Shown piece by piece: positions 47,301 to 58,747 of a stretch of 64,000 nucleotides of DNA. Every line of letters starts with the position of its first letter. Within the stretch, counting starts at the first letter, position 1. Source of the stretch: Manis javanica (lineage: Eukaryota > Chordata > Mammalia > Pholidota > Manidae). The notes below the pieces were generated by a model. It saw only the letters and a list, made by a program, of their open reading frames with translations. It did no database searches and had not been told where the DNA came from. The DNA lies in NCBI RefSeq assembly GCF_040802235.1, contig NC_133156.1, positions 116,652,173-116,716,172 on the forward strand. Reading direction: 5' to 3'. The position numbers and the translations under genes are program-made.

Positions 47301-50300
47301 CCTCTAGTTGTAAGATTAGATTGAGATTGTTCTTGTTTCTTGAGGTAGGCCCATATTGCTATAAACTTTCCTCTTAGAACCACTTTTTCTGCATCTCACA
47401 TATTATGAACCATTGTGTTTTTGTTTTCATTTGTCTTCATGCATTGTTTGATTTCCTCTTGGATTTGTTCATTGATCCATTGATTATTTAGAAGTATGTT
47501 GTTTAGCCCCCCTGTGTTTGTGTTTTTTCCAGTTCTTTTCTTATGAATTTTTCTAGTATTATATCGTGTGGTCTGAGAAGGTGCTTGTGTAATGTCAATC
47601 TTCCTAAATGTATTGAGACTTATTTTGTGTTCTAATGTGTGATTCATTCTGGAGAATATTCCAAGTGCACTTGAGCAGAATGTATATTCTGCTGCTTTGG
47701 GGTGGAATGTTCTATATATATCTGTTAAGTCCATATGATCTAATGTGTCATTCAGTGCCACTGTGTCCTTATTGATTTTCTGTCTGGATGATATATCCTT
47801 TGATGTGAGTGGCATGTTAAAGTATTATATTATTATTGTGTTACTGTCAATTTCTCCATTTAGGTCTGTTAGTATTTGCTTTACATATTTAGGCATGCCT
47901 ATGCTGGGTGCATAGATATTTACAGTTCTTATATCTTCTTGTTGGATTGATTCTTTTATCTACGTAATGCCCTTCTTTTTTTCTTGTTACTTTCCTTGTT
48001 TTAGAGTCTATTTTGTCTAATATAAATATTGTGATTCCTGCTTTTCCCTCTTCTATTTGTGTGGAGTATCTTTTCCCATCCCTTTACTTTCTGTCTATAT
48101 GTGTCTTTAAGTCTGAAATAAGTCTCCTGTAGGATGCTTATAGATGGGGTTCTGTCTGAATTCATTCAGCCACCCTTTGTCTATTGAGTGGTGCATTTAG
48201 TTCATTTACATTTAAAGTAATTATTGATAGGTATGTACTTATTACCATTTTATTAATTGTTTTCTGATTGTTTTGTAGTTCCCCTCTGTTCCTTTCTTCC
48301 TCTCTTGCTCTCTTTGTGATTTGATGATTTTATTTAGTATTATACTTGGATTCCTTTCCCTTTATTTTTTATGTATCTATTATGGGCTTTACGCTTGTGG
48401 TTACTAAAAGTTCACATATAATTTCCTATATATATGTAACAATCTACATTAGGTTGATGGTCACTTTTTAATTTTGAACACACTCTAAAAGTACTATTAT
48501 TTTTTTCTTATTCCCTCTCCATATTTTATATATGTGATGTCATAATCTACATCTTTTTATTTTGTGTATCCCTCTACTAATTTTTTGTATAATTGATTTT
48601 ACTACTTTTGTCTTTTGAGCTTCATACTTTCTTTGTAAGTGATTGCTCTACTACCTTTACTGTCGATTTGTTTTCACTGACGAAAAACATTTAAACCTAA
48701 ACACATTTCCATCTAAAGAAGTCCCTTTAATATATCCTGTAAGGTTAGTTTAATGCTGATAAATTCTTTTAACTTACGTTTATCTGCAATACTTTAAATT
48801 TTTCCCTCAATTCTAAATGATAACCTTGCTGGGAAGACTATCTTGGTTGTATATTTCCATTTCAGCACTTTGAATATTTCATGCCATTCCCTCTGGCCTG
48901 TATAGTTTCTGCTGAAAAATCTGCTGATAGCCTTATGGAGTTTCCCTTTTAGGTAATTGTCTGCCTTTATCTTGCTGTTTTTAAGATTCTCTCTTTATCT
49001 TTAATCTTTGCCATTTTAATTACCGTGTGTTTTGGTGTGGACCTCCTTGGGTTCATCTTGTTAGGGGCTCTCTGCATTTCCAGGACCTGGATGTCTGTTT
49101 CCTATCCCAGACTAGGGAAGTTTTTGGCTATTATTTCTTCAAATAGCCTTTCAACCCTTTCTCTTTCTCTCTTCTCCTTCTGAGACCCTATTATGTGAAT
49201 ATTACTTCATTTAGAGTTCTCACAGAGCTCTCTTAGCATATTTTCATTTGAAGAAATTATTTTTTCTCTCTGATCCTCAGCTTGGTTACTTTCCATTACA
49301 CTTTCCAGCTTGCTCATCTGTTCCTCTGCCTCCTCCAACCTACTATTCATTTCTTCTACTGTATTTTTTATTTTGGTTATTGCATTCTTCAGCTCTGGTT
49401 GGTTCTTTTGTATATTTTCTATCTCTTTGTTGAAGTTCTAGTTGAGATTGTCAATTCTTTTCCCCAGTTCAGTGAGTGTTCTTATGATTGTTACTTTGAA
49501 TTGTTTATCAGGGAGATTGCTTATCTCTGTTTCATTTAGCACTTTTTCTGGTGTTTTGTCTTGTTCTTTTGTTTGGAGTATTTTTCTCTGCCTCCTTATT
49601 TTGTCTGGGTTAGTGTGTTTCTTCCTTTGTATTATATAGATCAGCTGTGCCTCCTGGTCTTGAAAGTAATGGCTTAATGCAATATGTATCCTGTAGTGCC
49701 CAGAAATGCAAAACCTCTTGCTCACCAGAGCCTGGTTCTTTGCTACAGCTGAGCTGGTGACTAATATTGGTGGGCTGTGGGTGGGGCCTGCCTTCTGCCT
49801 GACTGCCAGCAATGGCAGATCCCCACTACTGCCATTTGTGTGTGTGTGTGTGTGTGCGCACGCATGTGTGTGTGATGTCTGGCATTTCTGCTGGTATGCA
49901 CTGTGGGTGGGGCTGCCCTCTACCTGTTCAGTCAGGCAGATCTGCAGGGGGATAATGGGGTTGAGCCAAGGGGATAGGTGGAGAGTTTCACAACTGGCTC
50001 CTCCAAGTGTCTGGCCAGTTCGACTGAGGGAAGGTTGGAAAAGTGTTGTCCACTTGCCCTTTCTCCTCCATAGAGAGCTCACTCAGGCCCCTGCCCCTCT
50101 GGCATGCTTTCCAAGGCTAGCAAATCTTTAAAATTGCCCCTCAGAGGGATTGACAGACCACACTTGTCCTCCACAAGTGACCAGAGACTTGGCCCCCTGC
50201 AGTACTCCAACTTTACCTGTTGTTCAGCCCCAACAATCTTCAGTGCCCAATGCATCTTTCCAGAGCAGATCCCCAGAGCCAGGCATGCCAGGTTCCTGAG

Positions 50301-50556
50301 CTTTTATTCCCTCCCATTCTACTCTTCTCCCTCCCACTTGTGGGTTGGGATGGGGAAAAGGCTTGGATCCTGATCAGTTGTGGATTTTCCCTTGTACCCT
50401 TCTCAATGTGGTCTTCTCTTGCTCACCAGGCATAGATGGTGTGTTCTGCAGTCTCCATGTCATTTGCAGAGTTGGTTGTATTGTGGTTGCTTCCTTGGTG
50501 TGTACATGGGAGAAAGTTATCAGAGTGACCTCCCATTCTGCCATCTTCCTCCAACT
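44330..50556 (-). mobile_element. LINE-1, older copy of near-full-length size, minus
   Basis: The 3' UTR starts near 'ttttggaggtacatacaaaaaatg'. Minus-strand ORF2 C-terminal text is at 44,676-44,861. Reverse transcriptase text includes FADD (plus 46,183-46,194), with endonuclease text near 47,396-47,815 (MPLTSKDISSRQK, DHTLEHK-like). ORF1 remains lie near 48,800-49,500, then a 5' UTR from 49,640 to a 5' end at about 50,556 that reads GGAGGAAGATGGCAGAATGG on the minus strand. It is more diverged than the 31.9-38.2 kb copy, has many stops and indels, and has no target duplication that I can identify. Inactive. Confidence 0.9.
49838..49875. repeat. (TG)n/(CG)n microsatellite in L1 5' UTR
   Basis: About ten TG units, then GCGCACGCATG and four more TG units. 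It lies inside the L1 5' UTR and could form Z-DNA-prone purine-pyrimidine alternation. Confidence 0.88.
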
Positions 50557-52140
50557 CTTATCCTCATTTCTTCTATTTTTCTTTCTACTGTTTGAGTAGT
50601 TTCCATTAGTCTGCCTTCCACATTGATGATCCATTCTTATGCATCCTCTAATCTGCTGTTGAGTCCCTCTAGTGTGTTTTCCTCTTCATTTGCTGTATTC
50701 TTCCTCTCAGATTGGTTGTTTTTTTCATATTCTCTATTTCTTTGTTGAGGTTTTTTACTGAGTACATCCATCTTCTCTCAAGTCTGGTGAGCTTCTTTAT
50801 AATCATTTCTTTAAGCTCTTCATGTGGTAGATTGCTTAACTCTGTTTCATTTAGTTCTTTTTCTGAAGTTTATAATTTTCTTTTGTTTCAAGCATACTCC
50901 AGCGTCTCTTCATTTTTTGACTTCCTGTGTTTGTTTCTGTAGTTTAGGCAGAAGTGCTACCTGTTCCAGTCTTGAAGGCATGGCCTTGTGTAGAAATGTC
51001 CCTGGGTAGACTGTGTGTGCCCAGCAGTTTTGACTGGCTGGCTGGAGGCCGAGTGGGCATGGGCTGGGATATCCCAGTGCTCCCAGACATGGGTCAGGGG
51101 TCTCCTGGTTGGGTACCAGCCCAGCTGGAGCTGTACTGGCTGGGTGGCTGGTGTCAAAGGCTTGCAATCTAGAGAGCTTCAGGATTGGCAAAAGGCTGGG
51201 GCCTTATTTGCAGAGCAACAGGGGAAGAGGGACATGGTCCAGGGGTCCCCTGGGGCTGTGCTAATGGAGTGGGCAGTGGTGGAGGGGTGCACGCTTGGGT
51301 TCTCTTGGCTTGGTTCTGGACAGGTGCTGTACTTGTGGAGTGGCTGGGGGTGGAAGGGCTTGGTTTGGGGGACTTCTGGATGGGTTCTGGGCTTGCTGGC
51401 AGGGTAACTAGGGGCAGAGCGGCATGGTCTGGAGTTCTCCTGGATGGGTGCCTGTTAGGGTTGTGCAAATGGGGTGCCTGGGTATAGAGGGTGTGTGAAC
51501 AGGGTGAAACGGTGTGGGCAGCATGCTGTTGCCCCCTTGGTGGGGCTGCTTGTGGGATCTTTGGCAGGTGTGCTTAGGTACAGGCAGAGTAGGAGACTGC
51601 CTTTCTTAATTTTGGAGCTGGTATGTGGATTGTGACCCTGCTCCCATTCACACTTCAGTGTGCAGGGGGAACACAAACAATGGTGCTTTCCCCGCTTCTG
51701 GGTGCACTAGCAGTGTCTGTGGGGAGTGTAAGCAGTGGCACTCATCAGCACCTCCAATTCCAGAGAGAGAGCTAGCAGTTCCCCTGCCATTTGAGAGGGC
51801 TTTAGTTCTGAGAAATGGGTTTCCTTCATGTATGGTGTGGTTGGTCTTTAAGCCATTTTAAACTGGGGGGTTTTGTTCTGGGCAGGCAAATCTGTGCTCA
51901 GGTCCCTCAGTGATATCCCTCTGTGCTGTAGGGCTGCATTGGGGTGAGGCTTCTTCCATTACAGTGTCTTTGTCTCTCCTGCTGTTTTTTATGTGGTCTT
52001 TTTATCCCTTGTTGTGCAGAAGGTGTTTACTCAGGCCTCAGTTCTTTCTCAGAATGAATTGTTCTGTGTGTAGGTATAGATTCAATGTGTATGTGGGAGA
52101 AGGTGGTTTCAGGCTTTCTGCACAGCCATCTTGGACCCAC
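50557..52140 (-). mobile_element. Second L1 5' end (ORF1 start plus 5' UTR), minus
   Basis: Immediately right of the older L1's 5' end, L1 text resumes with ORF1-N-terminal-like sequence (50,560-50,940) and a long G+C-rich 5' UTR. It ends near 52,130 with 'cacagccatcttggacccacc', which on the minus strand is the L1-start-like GGTGGGTCCAAGATGGCTGTG. The rest of this element is absent. The UTR shares a subfamily with the fragment at 30,235-30,685. Long frames on both strands at 50,910-51,676 are compositional. Confidence 0.78.
51225..51560. repeat. Degenerate 60-80 bp tandem units in L1 5' UTR
   Basis: Phrases of the form 'gctgtgctaatggagtgg', 'gctgtacttgtggagtgg' and 'gttgtgcaaatggggtg', each followed by a G-rich spacer and a '(c/t)ttctggatgggt' or 'ctcctggatgggt' motif, recur three to four times. 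This looks like diverged monomers of an L1 promoter array. The period is not constant. Confidence 0.5.
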
Positions 52141-52589
52141 CTCCCATCATATTTTTCATTGTTAAATATTAGGAAATAATGTATTAAACAGGCTTGTCTT
52201 ATTTTATATTATTATTATTATTTTTTACTGTTGAAGCTTTTTAAAAATCTTATGTCAACATGCAGTCTGGTTCTCTTGGGGGAAGTGTAGTATAAAGTGT
52301 TTTTCAAACTTATTTGACTACAGAAACACTAAAAACAATTCGGGGAACAAGCATGCCCCAGAATGTTGGTAAACTCATCCTATGTGGTTATTAGGTGAGC
52401 TAACAGCTAGGCGTTATAAGCACCATTAAAAGTGGTTCATGTGAGGCAAGGGTCTCTTAAGGCTGGAGAGAATTAGGGGGGGTTACATGAAGGAAGTGTC
52501 TGAGATAGGTTGTGAAGCATGGGGGGAATTTTGAAAGGCAGGATTAGTAAGTGGGAACTTTTCAGAGATGTGAGAAGGATGTAGAGATG
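52141..52589. other. Intergenic, nothing recognised
   Basis: A (TTA)n patch near 52,210; otherwise unrecognised. Confidence 0.45.
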
Positions 52590-53050
52590 GGAAAGCACAA
52601 ACTTTATTCAAGGAGTGACAATACCTCATCTGCAAGAGGTTCTTCTTAGGCTCAACTAAACATTCCCCAGCTGACCACAGACCACACTAGGCTCCAGTCT
52701 ACTCAGGAGAATGTAGGACAGGGCAGCATCAGCCTTTCTGCTTTAGGGTCATAGGTGTGGCAGTAATCCATGCAGCAGCCAGCACAGCTTTTTATACAGT
52801 TGTCTGGTATTTTCTTTCTCCCCTTCCCCAAGTGACAGCTCAGAGAGGAGTCTCCTATTGGGCAGGTAAAAGTATCCCTTTTACCTTTATCCCTTAAAAG
52901 CTCTCTGTTCCACTGGAGCCAACAGCTCTTGTTGCAACATGGTAGGCACAGCTTCCAGTGTCCCCGTAGGAGACATGCTCACTGACAAGTGTCATCATAC
53001 TCAAGTGCAAAGTAAGGTTTATCTCCAGGTATTTAGAGTTTCTCTTCATC
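52590..53050 (-). mobile_element. LTR-like segment (endogenous retrovirus), minus
   Basis: On the minus strand a TATA box CTGTATAAAAAGC (plus 52,788-52,799) precedes AATAAA (plus 52,603-52,608, in 'caaactttattcaagg') by about 190 bases, with C/A-rich R/U5-like sequence between. No internal genes. Confidence 0.48.
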
Positions 53051-54539
53051 CAGATGTAATTTACCCATCAGAGGTTTTTAAGCATGAGCAGTGTTGTCTG
53101 TGTAGCATAGTTGACTTAATACCGTTACTGATTTCCAGAGGAACAAAGCTTGAATTTTGAGCAAAGGCTAAATTCTTATTTAGAAATTATGCCCTTTATA
53201 CACAGCTCTTAACATATTAAGCAAGCAAAGGTTGGGAAAATTATGTGAAATCTTGGATTCCAACCTAAAGAGTTTGGATTCATGTAACTTGCAGTTTTCC
53301 CCCTATTTCCTACCCTAAACAGGGAGCATGAATAGACATTTACTATTTTGGTGTACAACTATGAACATATAGAAATATTGTAACATGTGAATAGATGTCG
53401 GTGTTAGTATGTCTTAGTAGAACCATTAAAACGCAGAAACACGTGTAGCCACCTTAATTTTCTGTATATGACATTAATCTTCTGTAGTAGGAAGGGTTGA
53501 GCTCTTTCATCTAAGGAAATAGGGAGGCCCTCCTTTCCCCTCACTCCTGACACCCGAAGCACCCCATATGAATGATAAGCTTGTCATATCACAAGGGTGA
53601 GTCTGGTGTAGCATATGTAAGAAGTAAATACTTGGTGCTTAAATGGTGACCTTTCAAGGTTAATGTTAAGGCAGTGAATGTTCCAATTATCTTAGTGGCA
53701 GGGAAGACAAGATTTTCAAACCTTATTTCCAAATAAGGAAGTAGGAAACTCTACGGCTTCACCCATAGTTCTTTCAGGTAACTAACAGCTCCTCAAAGGG
53801 CTGAAGGTGGCAGACAGAGAATTTTAATTTCAGTATTGAATGCCAACCCTCTACTATTATGAAAAGTCATGGCAGTTTGCATTCAACTTGCTGAAGCAGT
53901 GAATTGTTCAGTGGCTTCTCAATGCTACTGCAGACTCTCACCTTTCTGCACCCTGCACAAGAGCCTGTGATTTGTTAGGTAACCTGCCTGCAGCCTGCCT
54001 TCTGTGGAGGGATCTATGCTTCATGGCTTTACTGCTGCCTCAGGCTCCTACACGACCTATCTAACCAGCCTCCAGCCTTGCCTTACTATCTGCTTCCCAT
54101 GATGACAGCTAACCTAACAAACTGACTTGTGCTAATGTGTGAATGGAGAGGAAGAGCTGCTTTCCCTCCCTCCAGGCAACATGCTCAACCTAGAAATATA
54201 GCTTAAGGACAATGCTAAGCACCACCCTCCCCTCCTCAAAACCCCCTCCTAATGTCAGGCAAACTACAACGCATCTAAAACATGGCTCTGAGAGCCTCTG
54301 CCATGGGGAGCTGCAGCCTGAGGAGAGGGTACAGTCCAGGCAAGCCAGCAGGATACTTTTGAGCTGGACTCCTGTTTCCTTGAAAAAGCTCTAAAAAAAT
54401 CTCCACCCCCAGTATCAATGTGTTTAAGCCAGTTGTGCTAAGCTCCCCCTTGCAATGAGAAGAACTCAGAAGAATATGTACTCTGGTTTCGGATGCTTTT
54501 CATGTGGGTGTTTTATAATAGAAGCATACCATACCATCA
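53051..54539. other. Intergenic, immediately downstream of GHR
   Basis: No recognised exon, RNA gene or repeat. Part of this could still be GHR 3' UTR, since the human 3' UTR (about 2.4 kb by my recollection) would reach about 54.1 kb. Confidence 0.45.
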
Positions 54540-56522
54540 CGAATCCAAGAAAATAAATTTATTATACTTTGAAGGAAAAAAATCCACAGACATAAAGGAA
54601 GTTAAATATAAACTGCAGGACACAACTAGTCATACTAGTGAATAATGGCTTGTGTGGCCAGCAAAGTACCAAAATGACATTCTGAGACTGATTGAGGTAT
54701 TTAGCTATTTTTGGCTATAGAAATTGTTGTCAGCCTATTTTGAAATAGTAAGATAGTTTTCCCAAAACACACAGTTTTAAGTTGAATCAGGCTCTACATT
54801 GACGAAATTGTGTGTAAAACTCAATTATGTAGCTCAGAGAAAACCATAGCAGCAAGATGGCGGGAACCTACTGAACTATCACAAAGGGACCTGTTGAACT
54901 TGAAACACCCAATTCTAGCTTTTCACTGTCCTTCCTGCAAGAAAGAAGGAATTTTAAATCACCAGTCATTAAGTTTGTTTCCTAAGAAGGTCTGAGCTAA
55001 ATGGCAAATACTATTTAATTTAAAGCTAACTTAAATTACCCTTTAAAAAAACCCCTTAAAGTGAGAAGCATTCTTCAGTGAGATGAGATTCTTCTCGTTT
55101 TGACAATCTTTTTGGGGGCCAGTCCCAGTGCTCCTAAGAGTGATGTTTAGGTTATTAGGAGATTGAACGATACTCTGTAAATTACTCAGGCCCCTTTTCT
55201 TTCTTCTGACAGTTCTGAGGCCAGTCCATTCAGAGGGGAAATAAACAATGGTGAGACTTCTTTCACTAAATAAATCCTATAAAAGGTTTGGTGAGGAAGG
55301 ACGTTTCTGCTATTGGTTTAAGTAAGTTTTAAGTTATCTGTGGGGATTTAAATTTTGTTTCTTTTGTGTCTTGTTACCGTGACTGAGTCTGTGTCTGACT
55401 ATAGGTTCTGGGACAAAAACGATTTTCTTTTACTTTTTATTCCATTATCTGGTTAACTGCCTTTCGACTTGCTTCAACAGACAAAATGCTTCTCATACCT
55501 TATTCCTGCTTAGTAACTGTGGAATAAAACCAAGTTGTGCAGAGATCCTGCTGCAGAGCTCCCAGGGCTTAGCTCTCAACCATCTGCATGCACTCAGAAT
55601 CTCACTCCGCAGGCTGCCGCACGTAAGTATCCATAGGTATGGACCAGCTATACTTCCCACTCCTCTGAGTGTGTAGCTCTCTGATGTGAACCCAAATTTG
55701 GACAAGAAAGAGTTTTTGTTGGTTTGGGTTCATGGTAAGTTGGCATGCAAACCTTTAACGGTTTTCTAAATTAACACGTATTTGTTTAGAAATTCCGATA
55801 AAATGTGCATGTTCCAATAATGAAGGTAACTACAATCATCTTAGAACTGTTTAAGGGATTTGGGGAAGTATAAAAAGGGCCTTGTAAAAAACTAAGTTGT
55901 TTGTTTTCCTTTAGGTGCGCTAACCAAAGTGTTAAACCAACTTTGGACTGTAGTTGCTACATTCTTCAGATGGTCTGTAGGAACCACAGTACACAGTGTG
56001 TAGTGTAATATAAAATAGCCATACTTGAAGTGTAAATTATTAAAAATATCATTATCAATTTTATGTCAAAATAAACATTTTACATATCCAAACTATGTCT
56101 TCTTACCTATAATTTTAGTTTCCAATTATTTAAAAAAAATTAAACTGTGCTATGATTTGCATTCAATTTTCCTGAACTGCAAAAGCCACCTGATTTTTTG
56201 CTTTTTCAAAAAGCATGATTTACTATACATTAAAAACATAGTCATTCAATGCTTAGTATCACAAAATTAACACCCACAATAACAAGACAATCACTGCCAC
56301 TAAACAGTCTTTGAGATTAAAATATTTACAGTTCACAACAGGAATATCTATCTGATTAATTGTTCTTTTTTTTAATATCATGTGTCCACATTTCAGGTAA
56401 AGGCATTTAGAGTCCATGCCTCTCTCCGCCGAAAAGGTTTAAACATTGTTTTGGTTTGAGCATTCATGCCTCAGCCAACTCTTTGCCATTAAATATGTAG
56501 CTCATGGGAAATCAAAGAAAGG
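54540..56522 (-). other. GHR: GHR 3' UTR (inferred extent)
   Basis: Follows the GHR stop codon on the minus strand. AATAAA (plus 54,558-54,563, within a minus AATAAATTTATTTTC) gives a UTR of about 1.97 kb. An earlier AATAAA (plus 55,436-55,441) would give a 1.1-kb form. I see no inserted young repeat in it, unlike the flanks. The exact cleavage site cannot be read from the sequence. Confidence 0.55.
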
Positions 56523-57491
56523 CTATGGCATGATTTTGTTCAGTTGGTCTGTGCTCACATAGCCACACGATGAGAGAAACTCTTTGTCAGGCAAGGGCCA
56601 GGCGGTCGCATTGAGTATGAGGCCCTGTGGAGACTGTACTATATGAATTGAGGTATAGTCTGGGACAGGCATCTCTGAACTTGGAGCTCCTTCTGCTGTC
56701 CCAGACCTCCCAGCAGTAGTGGTAAGGCTTTCTGTGGTGATGTAAATGTCTTCTTGGTTAAAGCTTGGCTGCACTTGTGATTCAACCTCGACGTGAGGGG
56801 CCACGGCGATGCACTTTTTGGCATCTGCCTCGCAGAAGTAGGCGTTGTCCATGATAACGTTGGCTGGGCAGAGCGAGACCCCTTCTGGATGTATGTCACA
56901 CTGGGATATCCCTGCCTTGTTCTTTTGGCCTGGGGACAGGACCACACTCCCTGCTGGTGTAATGTCGCTTACCTGGGCGTAAAAGTCAATGTTTGCCAGT
57001 GAACTCGGATTGCTTAGCTGAGGATGGGCAGCTTGATGAGTTGACTCAGCGTCACTAAGAAGTGCTCTTGGTTTGTTTTCTTCTGCTAGGGTAACACTGG
57101 GCTGCTGGGGAGCAGGAGTAATATCACTAGAAGGTGAGTTATTTTGATTTTTCTGGTCAAGGCACAAGAGATCTGCTTCCCCTTTTAACCTTTGTGGCTG
57201 AGCAACCTCTGAGGTACCATCACAAATGTCACTGGCATTGAAATCAGTCTCCAGAATGTCAGGTTCACAACAGCTGGTGCGTCCAGAGTCGTCATCCTTT
57301 GCCCCAAGGATATTAAGTGATTTCTGGTGGTCATTGCGTAGAAGTCTGTCTGTGTCTGATCCTTCAGTCTTGTCATCAGGGTCATCAATATCCAGCTCAA
57401 TGAATTCTACCCACGAGTCATCATTGTAGAATTCAGGCTTATAATTGTCATGAATGGCTAAGATTGTGTTCACCTCTTCTAATTTTCCTTC
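56523..57491 (-). CDS. GHR: GHR terminal coding exon 10 (cytoplasmic tail)
   Basis: Encodes 322 residues of the growth hormone receptor intracellular domain and the stop codon. The acceptor TTTGTTTCCTAG is followed by [15 protein letters not shown], in phase with exon 9. In order it shows the ubiquitin-dependent endocytosis motif [10 protein letters not shown] (about 57,390-57,419), a phosphodegron-like DDSGRTS (57,273-57,290), and the signalling tyrosines in [29 protein letters not shown] and CGYVSTD, equivalent to human 487, 534, 566, 595 and 627. The C-terminus is DQLNKIMP. Growth hormone binding to the receptor dimer activates JAK2, which phosphorylates these tyrosines to recruit STAT5 and regulators such as SOCS2. 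The frame is fully open and of normal length, so it is functional. A first-codon GTG (Val) at 57,473 is internal, not a start. One tyrosine found in human and pig (NNSPYHD) is replaced by Ser-Ser. Confidence 0.97.
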   Translation of the reverse strand, partial: EGKLEEVNTILAIHDNYKPEFYNDDSWVEFIELDIDDPDDKTEGSDTDRLLRNDHQKSLNILGAKDDDSGRTSCCEPDILETDFNASDICDGTSEVAQPQRLKGEADLLCLDQKNQNNSPSSDITPAPQQPSVTLAEENKPRALLSDAESTHQAAHPQLSNPSSLANIDFYAQVSDITPAGSVVLSPGQKNKAGISQCDIHPEGVSLCPANVIMDNAYFCEADAKKCIAVAPHVEVESQVQPSFNQEDIYITTESLTTTAGRSGTAEGAPSSEMPVPDYTSIHIVQSPQGLILNATAWPLPDKEFLSSCGYVSTDQLNKIMP

Positions 57492-58249
<758 letters not shown>

Positions 58250-58745
58250 TTTTATACTGAGGTATATAAATGCATACCACTTAGTGTACAGCTTGAAGAA
58301 TTTTGACTTGTGTATACACTCATGTAATCATCACCTAGATTAAGATATCAAACATTCTCCTTTTTTTCCCCTTCACGTATTTCACCTATCCCTACACCCT
58401 CCTCTCCTATGGCCACCACCAGTCTGTTCTCTGTATTTATGAGTCTATTTCAGTTTTGTTTTTTAGACTCAGCATGTAAGTGAATCATACAGTATTTGTC
58501 TTTCTCTGTCTTACTTCACTTAGCATAATACCCTCTAGGTCTATACATTTTGTCACAAATGATAAAATTTCATTTCTTTTATGTTCAAATAATATTTCAT
58601 TGTATATATGTACCACATCATTTTTATCCATTCATCTATCGATAGACATTTGGGTTGCTTCCATATTTTGACTATTGTAAATAATGCTGTGATAAACATT
58701 AGGAGTGTAAATATCTTTTCTGATTAGTGATTTTCTTTTTTCTAT
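58250..58745 (-). mobile_element. LINE-1 3' fragment, minus
   Basis: The 3' UTR text 'tactgaggtatataaatgcat' leads through 'acactcatgtaatcatcacc' to ORF2-C-terminal text 'ttgtatatatgtaccacatca' and 'taatgctgtgataaacat'. It stops at about 58,745, where a second L1 3' end begins. In GHR intron 8, sense to GHR. Confidence 0.8.
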
Positions 58746-58747
58746 CT

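Noticed and set aside
49438..50082. 214-codon minus-strand frame as a gene
   Set aside because: It spans the older L1's 5' UTR and ORF1 start. The C-terminal part reads as L1 ORF1 coiled-coil text.
50910..51487. Several glycine/tryptophan-rich or proline-rich frames on both strands
   Set aside because: These are by-products of the repetitive G-rich L1 5' UTR.
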